Shown: positions 12,701-23,100 of the stretch, piece after piece | Position numbering within the stretch: the stretch's first letter is position 1 | Layout: the number at the start of each line of letters is the position of its first letter | Origin: Apostichopus japonicus | Taxonomy: Eukaryota > Echinodermata > Holothuroidea > Aspidochirotida > Stichopodidae | Direction of reading: 5' to 3' | DNA length: 64,000 bases | Assembly: GCF_037975245.1 (NCBI RefSeq) | Contig: NC_092568.1 | Coordinates: 13,537,501 to 13,601,500, forward strand | Position numbers and translations under genes: made by a program | The notes under the pieces: model-generated | What the model saw: the letters and a program-made list of their open reading frames with translations, nothing else | What the model was told of the DNA's origin: nothing | The model's database searches: none

Positions 12701-13446
12701 TATGTGCCTATGGAAAGCTTTGAAACAGTCTTGGGGATTTTCTGTAGATTTGAGCAGTCTACTTTTTACTTAACAGGATGATAGTATGGTACAGTGAAAG
12801 TATGATACCAAACAATTAGAAATACCATTAATAGTTTGTTCTATGAAACCAAGGTCGTATGGAGGACCTAGCCCAACATTGGATGCAGTTAATTAATCAT
12901 TTACCCAGGAGAGAGTATTAGTTCTTCATCCACGTACACTTGTATCGTCAATTTGGCCATAATAGAGGTTCGTTGTTACCTATGGTTAAGGATGTACAGT
13001 AAATTAGGAAAATCAAAGCAAACAAGTTAATGGTCACAGCATTAACTTGCAACACAACAGGGTGATTGTGCACTGTATGTACTTACATGGTAAAATCTTG
13101 CCTAGGTTTGTTGTATGATTTATCATGGTTTGGTCACAGTTAAATTAAGTTGTGGAAATAATTGATCAACATTTGTCTATCATTGATATTTTCTGTAGGT
13201 CTGGTCATGTCTGTGTTTCCAAAGAAGCCCCAGCTGATAACCAGACAGATCCTGCCAGTGCTGTGGGACATACTGGGTAACATGACCACCAGTGGAGCCA
13301 TCCCAGGAGGATCAGGCAATCTACGTATAGCTACAAAGGCTTTAGTTATGAGTCTGTATGACTTCATGGGAAAGGACTTAATGCAAGAAGCTTCAAGTTT
13401 ACCACAACGAAGTAGAACAGCTTTAGATGGTTTGTTGAACTCCTGA
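531..13446 (+). CDS. TOGARAM1: TOGARAM1/crescerin-like TOG-domain protein, C-terminal part (11 exons, 5' end outside window)
   Basis: Joined exons: 531-730, 1516-1692, 2424-2616, 4522-4670, 5352-5510, 9255-9381, 9750-9877, 10457-10652, 11491-11707, 11897-11983, 13199-13446. All junctions are GT/AG, the phases match throughout, and the sum is 1881 nt (626 residues plus TGA). Seen: a polar, basic linker (residues 1-107), a helical-repeat block at about 108-335 beginning NPSVALKDALRFL and containing VKNLRSNVSKSA and ERMGPGRILSGIKD, a Ser/Asn-rich linker (336-395), and a second block at about 395-626 beginning ENVAELVKGLTSSDW. These match TOG3 and TOG4 of the TOGARAM (crescerin/FAM179) family. 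Known of the family: TOG domains bind tubulin and promote axonemal microtubule growth in cilia. The upstream TOG1-TOG2 half is not in the window. Vertebrates have two paralogues, so the number in the symbol is less certain than the family. Confidence 0.93.
731..2423. other. TOGARAM introns 1-2 of window, no recognised content
   Basis: Two introns (731-1515 and 1693-2423) on either side of exon 2. AT-rich, with loosely repeated phrases such as CTAACCATGGTGT around 1880-2100. No open frame with family similarity was seen. Confidence 0.5.
1516..1692 (+). CDS. TOGARAM1: TOGARAM exon 2: linker and first helix of TOG3
   Basis: Acceptor ends ACAG at 1515; donor GTGCGT at 1693. Encodes a Ser/Pro/Gly linker and then NPSVALKDALRFLEQDDW, the first TOG3 helix. 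The Trp codon is split by the next intron. Confidence 0.9.
2424..2616 (+). CDS. TOGARAM1: TOGARAM exon 3: TOG3
   Basis: Acceptor TTGGCAG at 2423; donor GTAAGT at 2617. Encodes HEAT-like helices with EVKNLRSNVSKSAIGCLGD, the conserved intra-helix loop typical of TOG domains. Ends in phase 0. Confidence 0.95.
2707..3240. repeat. 45-bp minisatellite, about 12 copies
   Basis: Period 45 (successive AACTTGAATTGG starts are 45 apart). The unit contains the palindrome AGAGATCTCT, replaced by AGATTCCTC in some copies. Because 45 is a multiple of three, the minus strand reads open through the array; that is a by-product, not a gene. Lies in the intron between exons 3 and 4. Confidence 0.95.
3241..4521. 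other. Intron sequence, G-rich patch
   Basis: A G-rich stretch (GGGGTGGGG type) lies at about 3730-3810. No exon, element end or RNA gene was recognised. The plus-strand open frame at 3962-4147 has no similarity I can name. Confidence 0.45.
4522..4670 (+). CDS. TOGARAM1: TOGARAM exon 4: TOG3
   Basis: Acceptor ends AAG at 4521; donor GTAATT at 4671. Begins ELDQICRVILPKSLES and continues FIRNSLDATLMSMV, a HEAT-like pair. Phase 0 in, phase 2 out. Confidence 0.95.
5352..5510 (+). CDS. TOGARAM1: TOGARAM exon 5: TOG3
   Basis: Acceptor ends GCAG at 5351; donor GTAAGG at 5511. Carries VERMGPGRILSGIKDVTDK, one of the best conserved TOGARAM segments. The Arg codon is split across the 3.7-kb intron that holds the DIRS-like element. 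Confidence 0.96.
6163..6362 (+). mobile_element. tRNA-derived SINE inside the DIRS-like element
   Basis: A-box-like TGGTCAAATGGTG (6171-6183) and B-box-like GTTTTGAGTCC (6215-6225) are about 32 bp apart, as in a tRNA head. The following tail contains TTGGGCAAGGCATTTTATC and GTGTATAAAGG, of the kind common to animal SINE tails. The 3' end is not sharply defined. The B box departs from the GGTTCGANTCC consensus (GTTTTGAGTCC), so it is probably inactive. Confidence 0.7.
6416..7262 (+). pseudogene. DIRS-type tyrosine recombinase, frameshifted
   Basis: The N-terminal, core-binding-like part reads in one frame (6416 to about 6660: HSLFEEGKQVSTIKNYRLAI). The catalytic part reads in another (about 6669-7262). 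Visible catalytic signatures are the Arg in LITLASARRRS, the HxxR box in TRAHDIRGKAAS, and the terminal Tyr in FVACYLSD after AAAWRT. A frame change at about 6655-6680 breaks the gene. The stretch after 7262 runs into the internal complementary region. Confidence 0.85.
7620..7690 (+). repeat. Short GTAGTAAC-type repeat within the DIRS-like element
   Basis: Repeats of GGTAGTAAC/TTGTAGTAAC, about 10 bp each, follow the recombinase relic. Confidence 0.6.
8410..9115. repeat. 95-bp tandem repeat, about 7 copies
   Basis: The unit contains AGTAGCAAGCAGTTACAGCA and ATGATATGTTTATGTG; spacing is about 95 bp. The last copy ends about 140 bp upstream of the exon 9255 acceptor. Short minus-strand open frames across it are repeat artefacts. 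Confidence 0.93.
9255..9381 (+). CDS. TOGARAM1: TOGARAM exon 6: end of TOG3
   Basis: Acceptor TACAG at 9254; donor GTAAGG at 9382. Encodes YYARKIVCSLMQHEDF and HVPQRDLKSFLEVV, the C-terminal helices of TOG3. Confidence 0.95.
9750..9877 (+). CDS. TOGARAM1: TOGARAM exon 7: Ser-rich inter-TOG linker
   Basis: Acceptor TTTCCAG at 9749; donor GTAAGC at 9878. Encodes a Ser/Asn/Arg-rich linker (for example RRSLSNSRANSGSNS) between TOG3 and TOG4. Phase 2 out. Confidence 0.88.
9878..10456. other. TOGARAM intron 7, no recognised content
   Basis: 579 bp of unique-looking sequence. Nothing beyond the flanking splice sites was recognised. Confidence 0.5.
10457..10652 (+). CDS. TOGARAM1: TOGARAM exon 8: start of TOG4
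   Basis: Acceptor TTGCAG at 10456; donor GTACAT at 10653. Encodes a basic linker, then ELVKGLTSSDWREKINAVEQ, the first TOG4 helix. The last 45 nt and the donor are the founder unit of the tandem array that follows (10681-11118). Confidence 0.95.
10608..11118 (+). repeat. 73-bp tandem array made from exon 8 end plus donor (founder and 6 copies)
   Basis: The founder unit 10608-10680 is 45 nt of exon (from ATGTGTGAAACTAATCC) and 28 nt of intron. Copies start at 10681, 10754, 10827, 10900, 10973 and 11046, each 73 bp. All six copies differ from the exon at the same three places, one being the donor (AAG then GCACAT or GCACTT instead of GTACAT). The real exon keeps GT. Confidence 0.96.
11491..11707 (+). 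CDS. TOGARAM1: TOGARAM exon 9: TOG4
   Basis: Acceptor TTCTTGTAG at 11490; donor GTAAGT at 11708. Contains RLADSNSKVCCKALDTM and VIPEVLSKLVKSLASKN, both HEAT-like TOG4 helices. Phase 1 out. Confidence 0.95.
11897..11983 (+). CDS. TOGARAM1: TOGARAM exon 10: TOG4
   Basis: Acceptor TTTCAG at 11896; donor GTAAGT at 11984. A short 87-nt exon with NARVKPPMIEKLT, matching the family near the C terminus. Phase 1 out. Confidence 0.93.
11984..13198. other. TOGARAM intron before last exon, no recognised content
   Basis: AT-rich intron of 1215 bp. The joined reading frame needs no extra exon here. No repeat array or element ends were seen. Confidence 0.5.
13199..13446 (+). CDS. TOGARAM1: TOGARAM last coding exon
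   Basis: Acceptor TTCTGTAG at 13198; stop TGA at 13444-13446. Encodes VFPKKPQLITRQILPVLWD and GGSGNLRIATKALV, ending DGLLNS. The family's C terminus falls at the same place, so the protein is complete at this end. Confidence 0.96.
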
Positions 13447-16400
13447 GAAAGCCAAGCCTGAGTTTTAGTACTGTAATAGTGACTTCTGACATTGTTTATG
13501 AATAGAGAGGTCAGTGAGGATTGCACCACAGAGTTGGTGATTGAAGATAAAGTCTGCATCTGTGAAGAAACTTCAATAGCAGCAACAGCAGCAGCCCGAG
13601 AGCAATCAGCCATTGATAGGAATATCAAGAGGTAGACTGTTAGAGACCCAGTTTACATTTGTGTGAGAATTGAGCAATACAGGAATAAGTAAAATTATAG
13701 GTTATATGTTGCAGTGTCCAGTACCCACATTAGGATGAAATGATGATAACAAAGCAATAGATATGATCAAGACTCATTTACCATTTGCTTGGATGGTTTG
13801 GAAAAGGTTGATTGGATAGTCTATCACTAATCAACCTACCCTAATCTATCACTAGGGTAAAAGGTTTGTTGTATGTTTATTGTTATCATTCAGTGCCTGG
13901 AATAGCTCTAAGACAATGATTGCTTCTTGTAATGACAAGACTGCTTCTTTACCAAACATAAACTTGGAATGATATGCAGAATATGTCCATGTGTTGTAAA
14001 AACCTATTTCTCATCCTTAGTTGATACCTTGTGACAAATGATAGTTTGATTAAAAGGAGGGTATTGTATGAAGAATGGTGTACCGATTACTTGAATATGA
14101 ATGGACACATATGCAGATATGTGGATGTTAAAGTTGCCATGGGGGGGGGGGGAGGGGGGTCAAATGATTACTTGGGGCCCTTTTTGATTTCTTGCTAAAG
14201 ACCAAAGGAATCTATGCAATGTGGTGTCGTGTTTGTTTATGAATGTTTGTCTGTTACGCCTTGACTTGTACATTAGATAACTCTAAAAGTACATGATGGA
14301 TTAGTTTCATACTAGGTAACATGTCGAGCCATCATAGTCACTTTTGCATTAATGCCAAAGGTCATCTGAAGTTACCTAGAGTATAGGATAGTCAACTTGG
14401 ACTAACTGCATACATATTGGTACTTTTTTGTGGGTACAAGATTCTCAAGTCAAAAGTCTGTTGGGTCATCAGTGGTCAAAGTCTGAAAAACATCTAACCA
14501 CAATCACTCAAAAGGTAAACCTTGGATGCATTTCATAACATGGGAATCAACTTTATGAGCACCATATTGATTTATGTTGAGGTCAAAGGTCAGTTCAAGT
14601 CATCAGCGTCTATTAAAGTCAAGTTAACATGATAGTTTCAAAAGTAGAGTTTGGATGAGCTTCATCCTTTACATGTAGATATACAATAATGGGTCCAAGA
14701 ACCCTATTGTCAAATTACTAAGGTCATTTGAGGTCAACAGAAGTTCAAGTACTACAGAATACCTTGATAACATGAAAGGGCCAAAAGCCTGGATCAACTT
14801 GATATGTAGATCCACTTTAGTGCCAGAACCTTCCTGATCACTTGAGCAAGAATGGTTAGAAACCTTGAATATTTTGTCTGTAGTGTTACATTAAATATCT
14901 TCACATTGATGCATGGATGCAATGAGACTCAGAACATGTTGGTGTCTGGATCTTCCTCATGCTGTTAAAGAATTTCCAGACAAAGCTGATTTTTATTTTG
15001 CTTTTAACTTCAATTTTTCTTCAATTGGTAGCTCAGCACACAATACTAGTGATACACATGAGCAATGACAAATCAGGGCAAGTAGGCAACTTGTGACTGG
15101 TACTTGGGATCAGATAGTATGCATAGTGGCTTGTGACAATAGAATGCTCAAGTTGCTTAATGTCTATACATATATAGTAATGATTTATATATATTCTTAT
15201 TTATGAATTCAGAGTATAAGATTACCCCTGTGAAATTCTACAGGAAAGAGTATTTTAGTTTCTTCTTTTTGAACTTAAAGTCACCTTGTAAATCTGAACT
15301 TAAGGTACCTTGCAAAACTTGTTTATTGTATATATACAGTGAGTAGGTTCAATGTTTGAATCATTAAAGGCATTACTTCAAACAAGGCGATCTTGACCAG
15401 AGTTAATCACCTTGATAGTGGTTTTGTTACGTGAGTCACTTCTCTTCCGTCCAATGTTTACAATGTATAGAGAACTGATGATTGGAATATCATCTGTTAG
15501 TACGTCATCCCAGTGTTTGCTTGTACATAATGCCTTTCAGTTTGCTAGTATTCATTTTCAAGCACCTTGACCGTAAATTATATTTATATATCAAATAATT
15601 TATTGGAACTGTTTTGCATGCTCGTTATTTACATAAATATCAAAAAATTAATAAAAACACTTTGTCACAATGTGACAGCAGCTTGCATGAGATTTTTCAG
15701 AATTGTAAATAAGGTGTTCCTTGAAAACAAAACAGTGAAGCTGATGTGTATACATTTTAATATCTTTGAAGTGCAAATATATAAATCTTATAATTGTTAT
15801 CATAAACTACTGTTGTTGAAATTATGTTTATCTGATGTTTCTATTTGATGACAAAGAATTATTTTGTTTTGCAATATTGTAAGTGATGTGTTCAGTCAAC
15901 CAAGTAGTTTCAGTATGATTCCTCAATTACAAAGTTGTCACTAAAACAAAGGAAGATGAGTTGAAAGCTGTTTATTCTTTGATTGCATAATAATAATAAG
16001 AAAATAATTATAACAAATGTGTTGTTGGTTAAATGGTTATTTTTATTTTCTCTGAATGTTTCTTTGGTAAATGTTATTAAAGTTTATGGAAAATAGTTTA
16101 CATACATAAGGTAACAGGTACCCACTTTCAGATTGGGCATTAATATTGGGCATTAAAAATTTAATTCACACCAATGATAATAAAAATGAATGAGATAGAT
16201 GAAATTCATTGAGTACAGAGTTTAGAAAATACCTTGCAACTTTCCCAAAATGTCAACAATATGTACAAAGTTTGAAACCCACTATCACAAAAACAAACCG
16301 TGTCCATACAAATTTTAAACATCCAAATAGTTTACACTGCTGTTAGTCAATAACTGCTCTTCTAGGCTAATGTGACTATTGTTTATTTCACAAATTTGGG

Positions 16401-17119
16401 GACATCATATTAATGTTGACGGTCATGTTGAAAACTAAAGTCAGTTACTTACACTGTACATTGAAAGGGAGGGGCTGTGCCTTTGTCTGCCTTTGTCAAA
16501 GATCATGGTCAAATGCCCTAGTTCAGAAACGAGTATTTTGTCCAAGATAAAGTGAAATTATTGAATGATTTGGGTTGCCTTCACCTGTAAACCATGAATG
16601 AATTAGTAGTTATAAATAATCTCAGCTTATGCTCAAATGTTTCTATGAATGGATGGCCAAACAGGTATAACTGAAGTTGTTTTGAGTCTTATTACAAATT
16701 TGGAAATATTCTAGGGACAGTACATAAAATCTTGGGACATTTCTGGGGACGCTTTTAATTCAGGGATGGTGCATGAACCGAAATTGTCCTCACAAATCTG
16801 GAAATGGTTTGTCACCTTTAGGTAGTATCCTCTGTCAATATGATACCCAAATCCTAGCAACTGAGTTGTCCTAGAAAATAGACTTTGACCAAGAAAGTAC
16901 CCCTGGCACAAACAATAATGACTGTCTGGAACTTGATTAATAAATAACCCTTACTCTGGTCAACCTCTGACCTAGGCAATAACCAAGTTAAAAACCTCTT
17001 ACCCTTAACCAGACAATATGTAACCTTTGACACAGACAATCAATAAAAAGTAGTCAATATCACTTAACAAAATGCAATGCTTTACATTTTTCAATAACAT
17101 TTGTTCCATTTTTAGGTCT
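13447..17119. other. Convergent intergenic region with both 3'UTRs
   Basis: The two genes face each other across 3.7 kb. Candidate poly(A) signals are AATAAA on plus at 15650-15655 for TOGARAM1 and TTTATT on plus (AATAAA on minus) at 16382-16387 for the oxidase gene; several others exist and none can be chosen from sequence alone. A poly-G run lies at about 14141-14160. No coding similarity was seen. Confidence 0.45.
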
Positions 17120-17170
17120 TCATGGCCTCACTAAGAATGGATTGTAGGAGCCCTTTTGCGGTTCTGGAAA
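17120..17170 (-). CDS. XDH-like: XDH-like last coding exon
   Basis: After acceptor TTTCAG it encodes [16 protein letters not shown] and stop TGA at 17122-17120. The GSYxP ending resembles the aldehyde oxidase C terminus. Chosen over the overlapping frame because the phase and the family ending agree. Confidence 0.9.
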   Translation of the reverse strand, partial: FPEPQKGSYNPFLVRP

Positions 17171-20100
17171 CTGAAATAGAAATGACACAATACATTAAAA
17201 ATCTGGCGAACTTCGAAACCAATGAGCCACATATGAGTTTTAGAGGGTATCTTAACTTTTGATCAGCATGAGTACAAATAAAACAAGAGGGCAATCCATG
17301 GAGTTGCAGATCTCATCTCGTTCATGACTTTTCTCTTGGCATCCTAATATTGCTGAAAAGTGTGCCATTTGTTCGTACAATTAGTTTGAACTTGAAAGGA
17401 CTTAAGGAGTGGTTTATGGCACACTTTTTCGCACAACTTAGGCCAAATTGATCTATGACCTCAGTCGACCTTTATCCTTGACCCTAAACACCAAAATTTG
17501 CACTATGTTAGAATTCATCTCATCATTCTCTACATATGGTGTGGTTTAATTCCTTTTTCCTACATGTTGACAAGCAAAATATGGATAAAACCAATTTTTA
17601 GGTTTTATACCTATGACGTCATCAATCAGGCAGGCACAATCAAGTTTGAACTTGATCTGACTTATAGTTTATGTAATTAAAAAATTAATTACATCCAAAC
17701 AGCACAAGCTTAAAAGAACTGAATCATTGAAAGGTCTGGTACAGTGTACTATGCAATCTTTTGGAGAAACAGTCAGTTCTTACTTACTTTCATTGTAAAT
17801 TGGTCCTGGCAAGCCATTCTTATTCTCTCAGAACTGGCCGGGCTGTCTAAGCGAAAGGTACCACTCAAACCTGCGTCTGTCCTTGCAGATGAGATGGCGT
17901 CCTTGATAGCAAGGAATATGGATGCCGACAGAAAGAGGGGAGGCTCCCCGACAGCCTAGATGAAAACAACGAGATGAAACTTCACTCAAACTGTATAATA
18001 GGTTTGTAACTAATTAACATGATGAGGGTAGAATGTAACACTTGAGTTTTGACATAATGTCCATATAAATCTTTCATGTTGCTCTACAATGTTATATCGT
18101 AAATGTCAGGGATTCATTCTTCAAGATTAGCTAAAAGATCTTTGCTTTCATGTAAAGTTTAATACTAGTTAGTTTACATTTGGATCAATACATTTTCCTG
18201 AATTTCTAAGTTTTAATTCTTTCTATTGATGTTTGTTTTCATAAATAATCATCAAATGGCAAACTAGATATGAGCAAGTTCATTCCACAAATTCAGCGTA
18301 AAAATTACTACTTTAAACTATTATAGTAGGAAAAAAACAGTTTACAAAGCAATCATTCAGGAAAGGCAAACACAAGTAATAATATATAATAATATAATAT
18401 ATAATATAATAATATAATAATAATAATATTATTTTTATATTATATTATTATTATTACAAGTACAAAATCAAAATAAATGAAGAACATCTAAGTTGACATG
18501 GACAGGTGGTTCCGGTTTGGGTGTTTGGGAGGGATTTTTCTCTCACATTCACACGTGCATGAATGAGAAACTATACATTCCCAGCATGAATAACATAAGG
18601 CCATATGAGAAAACCAGTTACTGTATAAAGTAATCATCACCATTTGCAGAAGAGGGTGAACATAGCGCAATGATTTGAAAATCATTACGGAACAATGGTC
18701 TACTTGCAAGGAAAGGATATTTAAACACAACCAAAAAAACTACTACTACACTTTTATAGCAAGCATAACTAGTCTAGCCTAGTACTTTGCATGTACTGGA
18801 GTGAAGTTATTATTGTCACAAACTCACAAGTCAAATAACCATTTTCATTGCAGCTTTCTGGATGGGATCTTGCAGTGTTACAGAAGTCACATGAGTAACT
18901 GAGGTGTGAACTGAATGCACAAGATACAACAAGCTGCTTTAAAGTTTGACAATAATGTTGAGAAAAACAGAATAATTGAAAGACATCTTATAGAGACACA
19001 CCTTAGAGGAACAAATAGCATTTGGATTTGGAGCTCTATCCAGGAGGTAGACATTAAATTCTTTAGGAATATCTCTGAATCCAGGTATCTTGTAGGTTCC
19101 AGGTCCAGAGGTGAGCAGATGACCCTCTGGAGAATAAAAGTAATCCTCAAGAACAAAGAGACCGTACCCTTGAACAAAAGCGCCCTCAATCTGCTCATGA
19201 GGGAAAGAAACAAATAAACAAATATTCACAAATTTCCTCACCACAGTATGAAAGGGCACTGTTATATGAAATGGATACTAAACATTTAAGATGCACTTCA
19301 AACCTGATTTATCTCCCTATAAAACTGTCTAGTCTGATTATCGTCTTATGACAAATACAGTAGTGTACATACAAGAAACCATTTAAAGGAAAGACAACAT
19401 ATTCTCACCAACAATCTATGTGATAGGTTTGATCATTTGAAAATATGTTGTGCTTCCCACCATAGGCTCATGATATTTAATCTTTGGATACCACAATTTT
19501 AACAGTACAATCATATAGCAGTCAAATGAAAGATTATGTGTAAGGTATACTTCTTACTTCTGTTTACAAAGTGGGGTATCTAAATGCTTAGTATGAGCTA
19601 TGTCTTTGCCCTACTATTTACAAAGTGGGGTATCTAAATGCTAAGTTAAGTATCAGCTATGTCTATTCACTTCTGTTTACAATATGGGGTATCTAAATGC
19701 TAAGTATCAGCTATGTTTCTTTGCCCTACTGTTTACAAGGTGGTGTCATACACATACCGAAGTCTGAAGTCTCACACATATGTATTGGCTTTGGCAAGAA
19801 TCACACACCAAATTTAAAATGAGAGAATGAAACAAAAAGCAATAAAAAAAGGAAGCTTAACCCCAGCTATAGGTAGATCTTAGATGGTTGTACAAACCTG
19901 TCCAATATCCACAGCTGGATTAAGACTTCTACCCACATCCATCACTATATCAGTTCTCAAGAGCTGATGGCTTCCAGTAAGGCAGTCAATTTCAACCTCA
20001 GACACTGCAGCTCCATAACAGAAATAGAAATACTGCTTGCCAGTGCGTGAATCAAAGTCAAAATCCAAGTCAAGCTCACCTGTTGCTCTGACAACAAATC

Positions 20101-23100
20101 AAATATGTTCCATTTAGCATCATTGCGGGGTCAGGGCAGCAGTAGGAATGGAGCTTTCAAAGCAATTTAAACAATTTAAACAATAACATGGATGGAACTA
20201 AACATTATTTAAATTAACATCTCACTCATAAATATCATTCAAGAATTAAATGACTAATGTCCCGTATTTTGAACTGATATTTATGAGTGAAATGTTATGT
20301 TAACTACAAGATGAAAGTAGGTCTTACTTGTAAAAGCCGACAGCAGAAAGACAGACTGCATCGTGGTAAGCTGCCACAACCTATGGGTAAGAGAGGCCAT
20401 TATTAAACCAAAATGAAAACTAAAGCATCATTTTCAGACACATAGTATCAACAAATGTGAAGAAATCTATATAAAGTTTACTTACCCAGTCTTCCCATGT
20501 TCCTTCAGGGTCAGTCATTTTGTACTTTTCAAGCCTTCCAATAAGAGACTCACACGCTCTCTATAAAAGTTAAGAAATCTCAGTTCAGTTAAATCTGTAA
20601 CATTGTTCTAGATTTGTTTCAGAATGCTTTGTCAAAAGGGCAATTACCAATCATGGTTCGAAGCAGACTTCAATATGCCCACATCCACCCACAACCACCT
20701 GAAATCCTGAGTTAATGCTTCCATCTGTCTGTCTGTGAACATACTTGCACTGCTACACCATTCATGTCTGAGTTAATGCTTCTATCAGTCTGAGTGTAAA
20801 CATACCTGCACTGCTACACCATTCATCTGACTGTGAACATACCTGCACTGCAACACCATTTATGTCTGAGCTGATGCTTCCAGCAGTCTGAGTAGTATTT
20901 GGTACTTTATCTGTGCTAGTCTCACTAATGTAAATGTTATCTTTAGATACATTCAGGGTCTGGCTGGCAACTTGTATCATCTTGGTGTGTAGTCCCTGAC
21001 CCATCTCAACTCCTCCATGAGAGATGAGGATGGAGCCATCAGAGTAAATGTGAACCAAGGCACCGGCCTATTGAGAGATCGATGAATAATATGCAAACAA
21101 CTACACTTGAAACAAAATACAGAATTTTATTGTGAAAAATACAAAAAAGGAGGCATTACAAGAGATAAAGGAATCCGTAAAAGTATCAATACCCTAATGG
21201 TATATACTAGTATTAAATTAGCCTTGGACATGCATGCTTAGGAACTTAAAACACAACCTGCTGTGAAAGATCTTTATAAACGATACCAGAAACTGTAATG
21301 TTTTTGCAATAAAGTGACTCTACATACCAAGTATGACATTCATAGAATGCCTACATCACTACTACCACTGATAACAATTCTGCCACAAGATGGGTTTACC
21401 TGGTTCTGATACTTTGGATGCATACCAACTCCATGCTTCGATGGTGTGATGGCCAAACCTCTCTTCTTCCATCGATTTTCCCTAGAAAACAAAAAAAAAA
21501 CCAAAATCTTAACTCATACAATGCAATGCAGGATAAAAGAAGCTGTACTCAGCTAGCAGTTTCCCAACTGAAGGCAAGTGAAGTCTGTACCTCTGCAAGC
21601 CTCAAACAAGGTTTGAACTGTGAGAAAACTATATTCTTCTTGAAATCATGAAAACAATTCAGAAGTTCCTCTCACTAAAATAATATTTTCATTTCTTAAT
21701 GGTCATGGGAGGATACCATGCCTACTTTCACAATTACCTATGACCTATATAAAAGAACAACAGCAGCCAGGAAGTTTGCAAGCTAAGATATCACATACAA
21801 ACACGCACACACACCCAGGTGTGTTTTACAGTCAGAGCGAGGACCCCATTGTTTATTCCATTGTTCAAATGAACGTACCCTAACCTTAACAATACCCATA
21901 ACAATAGAATTCTTCACATGAACAGCAAAACCACACATGCGCCATCACCATAGCAGCAAAATTTCTTGCACCTTTAAGATCTGTCCAAATAAAAGACCTA
22001 CTGCAGCAACTTCAAATGTCATGGAGGGCCATCACTTTCAAATTTGCATATGATCTTCTGTAACATCCAATGAGGCGGCTTCCTATTTGAGCAACTGGTT
22101 TTATAAGCTACTTACTGGTGATTGATTTCATGGTTGTCTTACTTGGGAATTATGACCTAGAGTGAATGCAACACTAATATGTGATGTGTAATTTATCATG
22201 CAAGGGATGTTAACCTGGTCCTTTTGTTCAAGAAATGAATACTACAAAACAACTTATGATTGAATAACATATAACAGTCAATTTTAATGAATGTTACATA
22301 ATCGTTTGATATAATCCAGATTGTGGTACTAACTTGTTGAATTTGTCTACTTGATGTCTCCTGGTATTAAAGCAACTTTTCTGCAAACAAAGATCCCAGC
22401 AACGTGGAATATTCCAATCCTTCAAACACTGGTTCATCAAACTCTTATCTCTTGGAGGTTGCAGAAAGTTGATTTCTCGTACCTAATTCACGATGCATCA
22501 AAACATAAAGACATACCTATTAAATCAATTGTATGATGAAGGAGAGAATGAACTAAAAATGGGCAATGATGATAAATGACGCAGAGTAAAAACACGTTTT
22601 GGCTATTAAAGCACAAATTATTTATAGACCAAAAGAATCCCTTGACAAGAATTAGGAAAGATGTTGATATATCATACACTGGTAAAAAGTGACAACCAGA
22701 ATGCACAATGGACAGAGCTCTCAACGATTGCTTTATGTAATAGACCGGGTAAAGAACCGTTATAATAATAAATCCAAGCACTTAAAGTGGTGCTGCGGTC
22801 AGACTTTCACTTTAAATTCTTCTAGATATAAACCCAAAATCTAAACCACCCTGCTGTTTCCTAGATTACAAAGTATAACATCTGAGGTGTGAACTCTGGC
22901 TACATGGTATCCAATGGCTTCTGAATGGCGCCACCCCATCCCCTCCCCCCCCCCAAACAAGTGGATGGTTACTAAGAAATTATACACCTACGTGGTAAAG
23001 TCGCACACAGGACTTGAAATCCTGATGCGACTGGTTGACTGCTGTTCTGTCTATTAACTTATCTGCTTTTTTAAATTTCAAATTAAAATTTAGAAACGAT

